Counted from the first letter of the stretch, positions 33,701 through 42,073 are shown. The stretch: DNA of 64,000 nucleotides from Amycolatopsis coloradensis (GCF_037997115.1 NZ_CP150484.1:6083547-6147546), one strand, 5' to 3'. The notes: generated from the letters alone by a model not told the origin. A program made the numbers and translations.

Positions 33701-34636
33701 ATGCGCCGAGTCCGCTTCTACGAGTACGGCGGTCCGGAGGTACTCCGCCTCGAACAGGCCCCGACACCCGAACCGGGGCCCGGGGAGCTCCTGGTCCGGA
33801 CCGAAGCCATCGGCGTGACCTTGCCGTCGGTGCGCAAAGTCCGCGGCGAAGGTGACCGCGCGCCGCTACCGGGTGTGCTCGGCGGGGAGATCGCCGGGCA
33901 CATCGTCGCTGTCGGCCCGCAGGCGACCGGCTTCACGGTCGGGGACCGGGTCACGTCTCTGACCTTCACCGGCTCCTACGCCGATATGGTCCTCGCTCCC
34001 ACCCCCATGGCGAGCCGCATCCCCGACGACGCGAGCTGCGTACAGGCTGTAGCGCTGGTACGCAGCGGACACGTCGCGCTCGGCGCGCTGTCGACCGCCA
34101 AGGTCACCGCAGCCGAATCCATACTCATCACCGGCGCGGCTAGCGGCGTGGGACACCTCGCGGTCCAACTGGCGAAAATCCAAGGAATCAAACGGGTCGT
34201 GGCAGCCGTCAGCTCACCTGACAAGGCGGACTTCCTGCGCGGACTCGGAGCCGACGAAGTCGTCATCTACGACAGCGACCACTGGGGCGATCCGGTCGAC
34301 GTGGTGCTCGACGGCGTCGGTGGCAAGCTGCTCACCCGCGCTGTCGAAGCGCTGCGGCCCGGCGGACGGCTGATCTTCTTCAACTCCGGCGGCGGCACAG
34401 TGCCCGCATTCGATCTGCTCTCCGGCTCCAAGACCATCACCGGCCTCACCATGGCCCGGTTCGCCAGCACCCAACGCGCACTCTACGACCGTCACCACGA
34501 GCAACTATGGCAACTCCACCGGACCGGACAGCTACGAGCCGTCGTACACGCCGAAATCCCCTTGTCCAACGCCGCGGCAGCACACGAAATCATCGAGGCC
34601 CGCGCCAACATCGGCAAAGTGGTTCTCCGCCCCTGA
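33701..34636 (+). CDS. Zinc-independent quinone oxidoreductase (MDR family)
   Basis: The ATG at 33701 with GGAGG five bases upstream gives 311 residues. It begins VRFYEYGGPEVLRLEQ, as in QOR-like medium-chain reductases. The Rossmann motif is ITGAASGVGHLAVQLAK (AxxGxxG type for NADPH) at about residue 145. No zinc-binding Cys cluster is present. It should reduce quinones or enones with NADPH. It is divergent from the MarR gene and shares the operators with it, so it is probably induced by its own substrates. A longer in-frame start at 33179 is antisense to MarR and is not used. Confidence 0.92.
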   Translation: MRRVRFYEYGGPEVLRLEQAPTPEPGPGELLVRTEAIGVTLPSVRKVRGEGDRAPLPGVLGGEIAGHIVAVGPQATGFTVGDRVTSLTFTGSYADMVLAPTPMASRIPDDASCVQAVALVRSGHVALGALSTAKVTAAESILITGAASGVGHLAVQLAKIQGIKRVVAAVSSPDKADFLRGLGADEVVIYDSDHWGDPVDVVLDGVGGKLLTRAVEALRPGGRLIFFNSGGGTVPAFDLLSGSKTITGLTMARFASTQRALYDRHHEQLWQLHRTGQLRAVVHAEIPLSNAAAAHEIIEARANIGKVVLRP

Positions 34637-34720
34637 TCTGCGCGCTGCGGGTCGCCCCATCGGCGGAAACGGGCGTTCGTGGCGAGAGGGGACTGAGGCA
34701 CGGGCACAGTTGTCGAGAAC

Positions 34721-34984
34721 GTGTTCTTACAACGGACCGCCGTCGCCGATCCCGAGTTCCGCGCGATCTACCTCGGCTACGACGCCGCGTTCGACTGGTC
34801 GCCGGACGACTCTCGGCTGCCCGTGGTAGCCGAGCGGGCCCGACTCTGGTTCGCCGCACAGGACGGCGACACCGAGGCCGGACCACCACCCGATCCCACC
34901 GTCACCCGGCTCGCCGCCATGACGACCGCCGCCTCCTCGCCCGCCTGGGCCCGGATCGCCGAACTGGCCAGGCGCCAGACCTGA
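34721..34984 (+). CDS. Short hypothetical protein or C-terminal fragment
   Basis: From GTG 34721 the frame gives 87 residues, containing FLQRTAVADPEFRAIYLGYD and AFDWSPDDSRLPVVAERARL, which read like real coding sequence. The frame is open back to a stop at 34694 with no better start, so this may be the tail of a longer gene. I cannot name the family. It starts 84 bases after the oxidoreductase. Confidence 0.4.
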   Translation: MFLQRTAVADPEFRAIYLGYDAAFDWSPDDSRLPVVAERARLWFAAQDGDTEAGPPPDPTVTRLAAMTTAASSPAWARIAELARRQT

Positions 34985-35123
34985 CCGAACCCTCCGCGAA
35001 GTAGAGGTCGCAGGCGCATCGGACTGGTGTGCACGAGGCAGCCGACAATCGGACTCTGAACCGGCCGACAGTGAGACGGACCCGGCGGAACTCCGACTCC
35101 TTGAGCGGGCAGACGGCAGGGCG

Positions 35124-35378
35124 ATGCGCTGCGACATCATGTTGCACATCTTCGTCAGCGACCTCGCTGGTCGACCTGTGCTGGGCAAACTGGCGCAGCG
35201 TATTGCGAAACGAACCCAGGGCTGGGCGTTCGTCGAGTTCCAGGCTCTACCTTCAGCGAGCCTGCTCGGCCAGTTGGAGACTGCGGGCCGTTGCATCCGC
35301 GTCAACGACTACGTCTACCTTGACTCATCGGCGATGGCAGCGTGGAACGCCCACCCGGACTTCCACGTCCTTAAGTAG
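35124..35378 (+). CDS. Hypothetical protein, 84 residues
   Basis: The ATG at 35124 is preceded by GGCAGGG. The protein has FVSDLAGRPVLGKLAQRIAK and ends SAMAAWNAHPDFHVLK, with no membrane segment. I do not recognise it. It ends 70 bases before repeat copy A. Confidence 0.45.
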   Translation: MRCDIMLHIFVSDLAGRPVLGKLAQRIAKRTQGWAFVEFQALPSASLLGQLETAGRCIRVNDYVYLDSSAMAAWNAHPDFHVLK

Positions 35379-35448
35379 ACACCGGTCTCACCTCCGCTTC
35401 ATAAATGAAGTGGAGATGAAGTGACCGATGAGAATATGAAATGAGTTT

Positions 35449-35570
35449 TGAGACCCCTACACATGTAGGGTCTCACCGCTCATGACGTATCGGTCTTGCG
35501 CGACCTGGGGACTCGCGGTTGTCTCACGGTGACGTCACCATGATCAATCTCAAGCTTTTGGCATTTCCTC
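35449..35570 (+). repeat. GTCTCA-hairpin repeat, copy A
   Basis: A hairpin with arms TGAGACCCCTACA (35449-35461) and TGTAGGGTCTCA (35464-35475; one bulged C) begins the unit. About 95 bases follow that align with copies B and C: CACCGCTCATGAC, a CGCGACCTG block, GTTGTCTCACGG, and TGATCAATCTCAA then TTGGCATTTCC. It lies upstream of the gene at 35762. The roughly 190 bases after it, to the next gene, show nothing else. Confidence 0.7.
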
Positions 35571-35761
35571 AGCTGGGGTGAGCCTGACGGCTGCGGTGAC
35601 CGGGCCTCGTGGGCTGGCACAGCCGCCTGCCCGGTCGACCTCATCGCGGCAGAAGCGGATGTTCGGCGGCGGTCCCCACGCGATCGTGTGACCGCACTAT
35701 GCAGACCGTTGATCTGTGCGGAAGCTGCTCACCGTGCGACACATGCGACATACTCTGCGCC

Positions 35762-36184
35762 GTGGACCTCTTCGTACTCTTCCCGGTCGTGACCGTGGTC
35801 GTCCTTCTCGGCCTGATGCTGCTGGTGGCGTTCACCAGAAAAGGCTCGGTGGCCACCATCGCGATGACCGCTCGGCGAATCAAGCTGCACACGGCAGCAC
35901 CGCCGGACATGGTCTATACCTGGCTCACCCAGCACTGCCCGACCGGGTACTCGGTCGATGATCACGATGCCGCCCGCGGCATCGTGATCCTGTCGTCCCG
36001 ACCGACGGTCTCCACATGGGGCTTCTTCTACCCGGCTGTCATCCACGCGGAGGGCGCCGGGACGCGCGTGGACCTCGGGATCACGTCGAAGCTGTTCCAG
36101 TACGGGCCGTTGGTAACGCGAGCGCACGGGAAACTCGCGCACGCACTGGCCAGTCTGACCCAAGGCCACATCGAAGGCGACTGA
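35762..36184 (+). CDS. Membrane-anchored hypothetical protein
   Basis: The GTG at 35762 lies five bases after TACTCT with no ribosome site, so a leaderless mRNA is likely. The 140-residue protein has one N-terminal helix (VLFPVVTVVVLLGLMLLVAF) and a soluble domain with strands and a MVYTWLTQHCPTGYSVDDHD segment. It may be a small ligand-binding (SRPBCC-like) fold, but this is a guess. An in-frame ATG at 35609 would add 51 residues without coding character. Confidence 0.6.
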   Translation: MDLFVLFPVVTVVVLLGLMLLVAFTRKGSVATIAMTARRIKLHTAAPPDMVYTWLTQHCPTGYSVDDHDAARGIVILSSRPTVSTWGFFYPAVIHAEGAGTRVDLGITSKLFQYGPLVTRAHGKLAHALASLTQGHIEGD

Positions 36185-36259
36185 CCCACACGATGCAGAG
36201 ATTCGGTGGCTCTGCCCGCAGATTCCCGAAGCGGCCTTGCACACCTTGAGTTCTCGACT

Positions 36260-36925
36260 TCAAGTCAAGCGGGTGTCGGTGCGCGCTTCGAGGTTCCTGG
36301 CCGACACGTCGGCGGGTATGGGAAGGTCCAGTGCGCAGGCGAGGGCTGCAATCACCGGAACAGCGTGGCGGGGCAGGTTCTGGTCGGCCCAGACGGCTGC
36401 CAGCAGGAGGAAAGCGGCGAGATCGTGCTCGGCTCCGGCAAGGAGGCGCCGTAGATCAGCGTCAGGCAACTCGATCATCGGGCTGTCGTTCAGCTCAGCG
36501 TCGACGGTCAGCCGGACAGTCTCGCCGTGGCGTTCGGCGCAAGGATCGGGATCGTGCCCGAACCCGACCTGCCCGTTGCCATCGAGGACCGCATGCCAGT
36601 CGCGCCAATCCTCCAGACCGTTGCAGCAGCCTGGCAGAAACTCCACGCCCGTGACGCTGTCTGTCACCCGCAAGCCGCCGGCCGCGAAGAGCGTGTCACA
36701 GGTGAGCAGGCCGTGCAGGAACGACCCCAGCGGGTCGGCGGGGCGGGGCGGGCGGCCGTCGTCCTCAGGTTCGATGTCGTTGCAGTCGGCGATGCGCATC
36801 ACCGCTGTGCCGACCTCCAGGGGTGTGAGATCGCCGCTTAGCGCCAGATAGCCGAACGATTCGACCTCCGCGACAGGCCAGAGGGCAAAGCCATCTGTCG
36901 CGTGGACCTCCAAGACAGGCTGCAT
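36260..36925 (-). CDS. Hypothetical protein, 221 residues
   Basis: From ATG 36925 the product starts MQPVLEVHATDGFALWPVAE and ends in a helical segment with LLLAAVWADQNLPRHAVPVI. It has no signal peptide or membrane segment and an acidic middle. I do not recognise the family. A start at 36952 is possible. It is convergent with the membrane-anchored gene at 35762. Confidence 0.6.
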   Translation of the reverse strand: MQPVLEVHATDGFALWPVAEVESFGYLALSGDLTPLEVGTAVMRIADCNDIEPEDDGRPPRPADPLGSFLHGLLTCDTLFAAGGLRVTDSVTGVEFLPGCCNGLEDWRDWHAVLDGNGQVGFGHDPDPCAERHGETVRLTVDAELNDSPMIELPDADLRRLLAGAEHDLAAFLLLAAVWADQNLPRHAVPVIAALACALDLPIPADVSARNLEARTDTRLT

Positions 36926-37088
36926 CGTGATCACCCAGGAAGTGTCGCGCAACCCGACCCGTCCTGCCTCCCAATTACGTTATGCGCCTCGCTTCCTGTC
37001 ATGCCTGAACTGACCCCCGCAGGTGCGCGCCTCGCTCGGAACGCGCGCCTCGCGGCACGAGAGGGCGTTGCTGACATTGCGGCCGGGG

Positions 37089-37356
37089 CTAGGCGCCGTG
37101 CTGGTGTTCGAGCCAACGGCGCCACGTCGTCCGCGTGATCCTGTGAGGGGGGGTGGTGAACGAGGTTCAGGATGAATGGGGCCCGGAGCTGGACGAGCGG
37201 GTCGTGGGCGCGGGTAAGAGCCGCGACACGGTCGCCGAACCCCACATCAGCGACGTGCCGGACCAAAAGCGCATACATCCAGTCCTTGCATCGATACGGG
37301 CGCTGGATCGCGGTGGCGATCAGATCAGCGGCGTCCGGCCCCACCTCTTCGGGCAC
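37089..37356 (-). pseudogene. Frameshifted hypothetical gene, 3' part
   Basis: The minus strand reads DLIATAIQRPYRCKDWMYAL and DRVAALTRAHDPLVQLRAPF in one frame. At a G7 run (37147-37153 on the plus strand) one extra base shifts it. Removing one base restores an ending TRTTWRRWLEHQHGA and a stop at 37089. The 5' part of the gene is not recognisable. HEAT-like helical repeats are a weak possibility. A sequencing error in the homopolymer could also explain the shift. Confidence 0.5.
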
Positions 37357-37526
37357 TCAGCGCGCGCTGACGAACGTGATCGTCCCGGGCGACAAGATCG
37401 AACACCCACGCGCCGGCATCAGGCCCCACAAGTTCCATCCACCGAGTTTTTCACGGTCATCGGCATGTCAGTGCGTCAGCTGCGGCCCGGCTATGCCTCG
37501 TTCTCGCGCTCGAACCTTGCGCGCGA

Positions 37527-38070
37527 TCAGCGATCGTGATGCCCGTGAGGGGATTGAGCCGTCGGGAGAGTCGAACGCAGTGATCGCGCGACTGCCCGCA
37601 CAACGGGCGCGGGTAGCCCCAAGGTCGGCATCGATTGCAGTTCCACTTCGAGCTCAAGATCGACCTCCACACAGCCGCAATCCAGGTACTCCTCCGCGGC
37701 TAAGCAACGGTTGACCAAGTCCGAGTCGAAATCCGACCCCGAACGGGGCCATGAGGCGAATCATCGGCGCGGTGACCACGGCCGGCCGAGCACGGAGGTC
37801 GTCCGCCATCAACCGGGCGACAAGATCGGCTGACTCATCCTGGCCGGGAAGTGAGACCTCGTACCGCTCACACGCGGCGGCCACCAGCGGTTCAGTGTCC
37901 CACCCGTTCACCCGGCGACTCAGGCCCGTTAGCTCAGCGATTTTAGGATCGTCAATGCCCTCCGGAAGCAGGCTGACCGCCACATCCGGCCAGTCGCCCG
38001 GCTGCAGGACACCATGGGACTCCGCCACCTTCGCCACCAAGAGCGCCGTTCGCACTGAGACATCGTCCAC
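37527..38070 (-). pseudogene. Frameshifted hypothetical gene beside IS copy 1
   Basis: The ATG at 38070 starts MDDVSVRTALLVAKVAESHG and the frame runs to MIRLMAPFG near 37740. There a GGGG run (CCCC at about 37739-37742 on the plus strand) shifts the frame. Removing one G continues as SDFDSDLVNRCLAAEEYLDC and ends at a stop at 37527, giving about 181 residues in all. I do not recognise the family. The start lies 30 bp from the left end of the IS110 element, so its promoter may be displaced by the insertion. Confidence 0.6.
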
Positions 38071-38191
38071 CCGTCGACTTTAACGTCCTCTCATCGGCAT
38101 AGACAGATGTTCTGCGTGTCGGTGCTCGACGAAGGAACGTCCCCCTGATGCGCTGTCGGGCTTGGTGTCCCATCGCACGAGGAGGACGTTC

Positions 38192-39544
38192 ATGGGTAAC
38201 AGTAGTGGGATCTCCCGAGGTGACCGCAACCGCAACACCCGACTGGCCCGGCTCCGCGCGCTGGTCCCCGCCCAGAACGCGATCGTGGGCATCGACCTCG
38301 CCGACACCAAACAGATGGTCGTCGTCACCGACCACGACTCGAAAGTACTGGCACGTAAAACATTCCGCTGCCGCGCTTGGGATCTCGGGACTGCTTTGGA
38401 CTGGGCAGCCCAGCGGGCGAGCACGGCCGGGCACACCGGAATCACCGTGGCATGCGAACCGACCGGACACCGGTGGCGGGTACTGGGCCAACTCGCCGCC
38501 GACCGTGGCATGCCGTTCGTCTGTGTCCAACCAGCGATGACCTCCTGGTCGCGGCGCGCCGAAGACCTCACCCACGACAAGACCGACGAGAAGGACGCCG
38601 TGCTGATCGCTCGACTGACCGCGCAACTTCGCTGCTATATCCCCGAACCTGTCGACGAGGTCTGGGGCAGGCTGCGCCACCTCGGCGCCCGTCGCGAGCA
38701 GCTGATCGTCGACATGGTCAGCCAGATCCAGCAGATCCGTGCCCTGCTCGAATGCGTGTGGCCCGCCGCCCTGGACACTGCCCGCCGGCCCTTCCGATCC
38801 CGCACCTGGGTGGCAGCCATCAGCGTGATCTGCGGCCGTGACCACGGCGAGCTGACCCGAACCCGCCGACTGGGCCCGGCCCGCTTCGAACAGGTCGTCC
38901 GCCGCGAGATCACCCGCCGCGGCGGCCAGAAACCATCGTTGCGGATCGTGCGTGAGCTGTTCGCCGCGCTCGAGGATCCGCGCGGTGTGATCGCCCACCG
39001 CGCAGGCGCGCTGGAACGGGTGCACCTGCTGCTGGCCGACTGGGCCGAGGACCAGCGTCGACTGGCCGACACCGAGACCCGCATGCTCACGGTGCTCGAC
39101 AAGCTGCGGCTGACCGACCTGGTCACCTCCATCGTCGGCCTCTCCGCGATCGGCGCCGCGGCGATCCTGGCCGAGACCGGTGACCTCACACGATTCACCT
39201 CGGCTCGCGCCGTGGTCAAACACGCCGGCCTCGCGCCCCGCGAGAAGACCTCCGGCACCTTCACCGGACGGACCAAACTCACCGGTCAGGGCCGACCCAG
39301 TCTGCGCTTGGCCGCGTGGCGCGCAGTCTGGGGCGCCCAGCGCGCCAATCCCGTCTACGCCGCCCGCTACCAGCACCTGACCAGCCGCACCGAGAACAAG
39401 CTCACCCCCACCCAGGCGCAAGCCGCGATCGCCGCGAGCATCCTGCGCCACCTGCACGCCGTCATCACCACCGGTTGCCGGTGGGATCCCCAGACCGCAA
39501 CACACGGCACCCGAATCTCGACACCATCGGCTATCGCCGCCTGA
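38192..39544 (+). CDS. IS110-family DEDD transposase (copy 1)
   Basis: The ATG at 38192 has GAGGAGG seven bases upstream, better than the in-frame ATG at 38162. The 450-residue protein has the RuvC-like catalytic residues Asp35 (GIDLADTK), Glu89 (ACEPTG), Asp132 and Asp135 (KTDEKDA). Its C-terminal transposase_20 domain carries the family serine, probably Ser354, in KTSGTFTGR. A helical linker lies between. In IS110 proteins the DEDD site and the serine act together, guided by a noncoding RNA from the element, to recombine donor and target. A long minus-strand frame covers the same bases and is only a shadow. Confidence 0.93.
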   Translation: MGNSSGISRGDRNRNTRLARLRALVPAQNAIVGIDLADTKQMVVVTDHDSKVLARKTFRCRAWDLGTALDWAAQRASTAGHTGITVACEPTGHRWRVLGQLAADRGMPFVCVQPAMTSWSRRAEDLTHDKTDEKDAVLIARLTAQLRCYIPEPVDEVWGRLRHLGARREQLIVDMVSQIQQIRALLECVWPAALDTARRPFRSRTWVAAISVICGRDHGELTRTRRLGPARFEQVVRREITRRGGQKPSLRIVRELFAALEDPRGVIAHRAGALERVHLLLADWAEDQRRLADTETRMLTVLDKLRLTDLVTSIVGLSAIGAAAILAETGDLTRFTSARAVVKHAGLAPREKTSGTFTGRTKLTGQGRPSLRLAAWRAVWGAQRANPVYAARYQHLTSRTENKLTPTQAQAAIAASILRHLHAVITTGCRWDPQTATHGTRISTPSAIAA

Positions 39545-39750
39545 GCGAGGCGGCCACCAAGCAGACGGTCGGGGCGAGCCCCACGCGGCATTGAGACACC
39601 TCGTGATCTCGACGCTCATCATGGGCAGCCCGTCCGTCGTCGAATCAACCCGATTACACGCTGCTGGGATCACCCCCATGACCGCTATGCAGGGACCGAC
39701 GACGGACGAGGCACCGACCATCCGCTTGACACAGAACGCCTTACGCTGAT
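39545..39750 (+). ncRNA. Candidate bridge/seek RNA region of IS copy 1
   Basis: The right noncoding end contains a perfect 12-bp stem, CGTCCGTCGTCG (39631-39642) with CGACGACGGACG (39697-39708), enclosing 54 bases. Two short stretches relate to the target: GCGGCATTGAG at 39585-39595 resembles the target GCGGCATGAG with one extra T, and CGCTCATCA at 39613-39621 is the exact complement of TGATGAGCG at the right junction. Elements of the IS1111 type encode their guide RNA downstream of the transposase, and the left end here is too short for one. The RNA is an inference. Confidence 0.5.
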
Positions 39751-39866
39751 GAGCGGACGTGCTGGTTCGTTTGTGCCACCGCATCTTCGACCGGTGGCGG
39801 CTGCAGCGCTCGACGAGCTCCACGACCTTGGTGCTCCACACCAGCACGTGAGGGCGCGACGACGAC

Positions 39867-39926
39867 CGGCGAGTCGCCAAGGCCCAGTCAGATGGCCCAG
39901 CGATGATCAATCTCAATCCAATGGCA
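39867..39926 (+). repeat. 60-bp dispersed repeat, copy 1
   Basis: This starts CGGCGAGTC and ends GATGATCAATCTCAATCCAA followed by TGGCA. It matches 41946-42005 at most positions over the full 60 bases. Its 3' half also resembles the last part of repeat copy A (35540-35565). It lies between IS copy 1 and repeat copy B. Confidence 0.6.
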
Positions 39927-39972
39927 TATTTGCCAATATTGGCCAAGATCAATGAGGTTTAGCCACCGGAAA

Positions 39973-40097
39973 TGAGACTCTACAGGCGGCGTGTAGGGTC
40001 TCACCGCGCGTGACATGTTGATCTCCCGCGACCTGCGGTTTTGCTTGTTGTCTCACGGGGATGTCATCAAGATCAGTCTCAAACCCGTGACATTTCC
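39973..40097 (+). repeat. GTCTCA-hairpin repeat, copy B
   Basis: The hairpin arms are TGAGACTCTACA (39973-39984) and TGTAGGGTCTCA (39992-40003), with one G-U pair if transcribed. The following block reads CACCGCGCGTGACATGTTGA, CGCGACCTGCGG, TTGTCTCACGGGGATGTCAT and GATCAGTCTCAA, then GTGACATTTCC. It lies upstream of the phosphotransferase gene. Confidence 0.72.
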
Positions 40098-40227
40098 TTG
40101 ACCGCGATCGCGCATCCGTGCCGCACCAGGCACGCCTGGGTTCAGATTTCCGGATCCGTCGCGACGGGGTACTTCCTGTCTGTGTGATATCTCGGTTGAC
40201 GGCTCGTTGATGATCGTCGGTGTGAGG

Positions 40228-41103
40228 ATGCACGCGGACGAGGCGGATATCGACGAGGAGCTTGTGCGCCGGCTGGTGGCTGGGCAGTTCCCGGCGTGGG
40301 CGGACCTACCGATCGAGGCGGTGGCGTCGTCGGGCACGGACAACGCGATGTACCGCTTAGGCACTGATCTCGCCGTGCGGTTGCCCCGCATTCCGGGTGC
40401 GGCGACGGACGTCGCCGCGGAACAGAAGTGGGTGCCGCTGCTGGCGCCGCACCTGCCGGTCGTGGTGCCGATGCCGGTCGCGTGCGGCGGGCCGGCGCTG
40501 GGCTACCCGTACCCGTGGACGGTGTGTCGATGGCTGCCGGGCACCAACCCGGCCGTGGACGACCTCGCGGCACCCGAGCAACTGGCGGCGGACCTCGCGT
40601 CGTTTATCACCGCGCTGCGGCGGGTGGCCCCGGACTGCGCGCCGTCTGGGGGCCGTGGCGTGCCGCTGGCCATGCGGGACAAGCCGACCAGGACGGCCAT
40701 CGCGGCGTTGGACGGGCTCGTCGACACCGCCGCGGTGACCGCGGTGTGGCAGGACGCGCTGCGTATCCCGGCCTGGTCTGATCCGCCCGCTTGGGCGCAT
40801 GCGGACCTCTCGCCCGGTAATCTGCTGGTTCGCGACGGCCGTCTGACAGCCGTGATCGACTGGAGCATTGCCGGTGTCGGCGACCCCACAGTGGACCTCA
40901 TCGTCGCGTGGAACCTGCTGCCAGCCTCTGCCCGGTTGACATTCCGCGAGGCACTGGATGTCGATGACGACACCTGGCGCCGCGGCCGAGGCTGGGCACT
41001 GTCGATCTCGCTGATCCAGCTGCCGTACTACGAGCACACGAACCCAGCACTGGCAGCCAACTCCCGCCACGTGATCGCCGAGGTCCTCGCCGACACCGCG
41101 TGA
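40228..41103 (+). CDS. Aminoglycoside/macrolide phosphotransferase-like kinase
   Basis: From ATG 40228 the protein has 291 residues; an ATG at 40210 is also in frame. It is of the APH fold: ATP-site segment NAMYRLGTDLAVRLPR, catalytic loop WAHADLSPGNLLV with the Asp base, and the metal-binding VIDWSIAGVGDP. Such kinases phosphorylate aminoglycosides, macrolides or other small hydroxyl compounds, or act in metabolism. The sequence does not fix the substrate. The gene stands alone after repeat copy B. No clear ribosome site is present. Confidence 0.88.
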   Translation: MHADEADIDEELVRRLVAGQFPAWADLPIEAVASSGTDNAMYRLGTDLAVRLPRIPGAATDVAAEQKWVPLLAPHLPVVVPMPVACGGPALGYPYPWTVCRWLPGTNPAVDDLAAPEQLAADLASFITALRRVAPDCAPSGGRGVPLAMRDKPTRTAIAALDGLVDTAAVTAVWQDALRIPAWSDPPAWAHADLSPGNLLVRDGRLTAVIDWSIAGVGDPTVDLIVAWNLLPASARLTFREALDVDDDTWRRGRGWALSISLIQLPYYEHTNPALAANSRHVIAEVLADTA

Positions 41104-41186
41104 ACTCACCTACGCCAGAAAGAATCTCACCACGATGTCGTACACGACGACCACACGACATCGCCCGTGAGATTACGACGCCAACC

Positions 41187-41315
41187 GTGAGACCCTACAG
41201 TGCGCCTGTAGGGTCTCACCGCTCGTGACATGTCGATCATGCGCGACCTGCGCGTTCTCTCGCTGTCTCACGACAGCAGCACAATGGTCAGTCTCAGTTG
41301 CCGTGTCACTTCCAC
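41187..41315 (+). repeat. GTCTCA-hairpin repeat, copy C
   Basis: This copy has the best hairpin: 14-bp perfect arms GTGAGACCCTACAG (41187-41200) and CTGTAGGGTCTCAC (41206-41219), with loop TGCGC. It continues CGCTCGTGACATGTCGATCA, GCGCGACCTGCG and CTGTCTCACG, then GGTCAGTCTCAG and GTGTCACTTCC. It lies between the phosphotransferase gene and the gene at 41387. Confidence 0.75.
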
Positions 41316-41386
41316 AGGCAGCCCTCCGTGCGCGACGGCTCACCGAGCAGCACTGGCGGTCATTGCCGCGGCACTATGCTGCGACG

Positions 41387-41914
41387 ATGATCGCAGCACG
41401 GCACGGCGTTCTGTTCGCCGAATACGGGCAGTTCTACGTCCAGGACGTTGACGCTCACGACCGCGCGATGCGCGGCGGCGCGGCCATGGACCCCGATCGG
41501 CCCGCGGGCGGCTGGACCGAGGACGCCGTCCAGCTGCACCGGATCGGGTTGGAACCGCATTCGATCTCAGTGGGGACAGCACGTGAGGACCTTGTCGAAA
41601 CGGTCCTGGCAGTCCACACCAGCCCGCCGCAACTGACCATCAACGCTGAACATGTCGTGGAAGCCGACCTCGACGTTCCGACCGGGTACGTATCGATCGT
41701 CGGCTGTACCCAGCCGCCGCAGCCCGAGCACGCGTTGACCGTGACTCCTGGCCGATACCGCGCGCGAGTCTGCTACATACCGTCAGTTCCACCCGCCGAC
41801 TCCGATCCAGACGCCCCTGGAGACCACTTCAGCTATCAGATCGACATCTGGCCGGCCAGCGAATCCAGTGCCCTCGCCATCGTCAGTCAGGGACCGTCTC
41901 CCTGGGCAGGTTGA
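41387..41914 (+). CDS. Hypothetical protein, 175 residues
   Basis: The ATG at 41387 lies six bases after TATGCT with no ribosome site, as expected for a leaderless mRNA. The protein starts MIAARHGVLFAEYGQFYVQD and has alternating strands to the end, with no membrane segment. It might be a small beta-sandwich, but I do not recognise it. The frame is open back to 41225 through repeat copy C. Confidence 0.6.
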   Translation: MIAARHGVLFAEYGQFYVQDVDAHDRAMRGGAAMDPDRPAGGWTEDAVQLHRIGLEPHSISVGTAREDLVETVLAVHTSPPQLTINAEHVVEADLDVPTGYVSIVGCTQPPQPEHALTVTPGRYRARVCYIPSVPPADSDPDAPGDHFSYQIDIWPASESSALAIVSQGPSPWAG

Positions 41915-41945
41915 TCCCACATCACGTCTCCGGCCACATATGAGC

Positions 41946-42005
41946 CGGCGAGTCACTGAAACCCGTTCGGATGGCTCGGCGATGATCAATCTCAACCCAA
42001 TGGCA
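41946..42005 (+). repeat. 60-bp dispersed repeat, copy 2
   Basis: This matches 39867-39926 over 60 bases: CGGCGAGTC at the start, then GATGGCTCGGCGATGATCAA, then TCTCAACCCAATGGCA. It occupies the gap between the hypothetical gene and the HEAT gene. Confidence 0.6.
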
Positions 42006-42073
42006 GCCGCAGCCACTCTGGCGGCGATTAACGCCGTCGACGAGGTTGCTCTTTGCATCTCAAGGGCCGGTGA

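Larger units (their letters stand above)
38101..39750 (+). mobile_element. IS110-family insertion sequence, copy 1
   Basis: The 1,650-bp element appears identical to copy 2 at 45632-47281. The identity extends 6 bases to the left (CGGCAT) and 9 bases to the right (GAGCGGACG), giving the same 15-bp target CGGCATGAGCGGACG split at both sites; the dinucleotide AT occurs at both ends. There are no long terminal inverted repeats. These traits (one DEDD transposase, no terminal repeats, fixed target) match IS110. The left noncoding part is about 90 bp and the right part about 206 bp. Confidence 0.9.

Noticed and set aside
37952-39952. A 666-codon minus-strand open frame across IS copy 1
   Set aside because: It is antisense to the IS110 transposase, repeats in the same form at copy 2 (45585-47429), and has the Gly/Val/Asp-rich low-complexity composition of a shadow frame in GC-rich DNA.
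35449-41315. CRISPR array
   Set aside because: Only three copies 1-4 kb apart with genes between them. There is no regular spacing, and no cas genes are seen.
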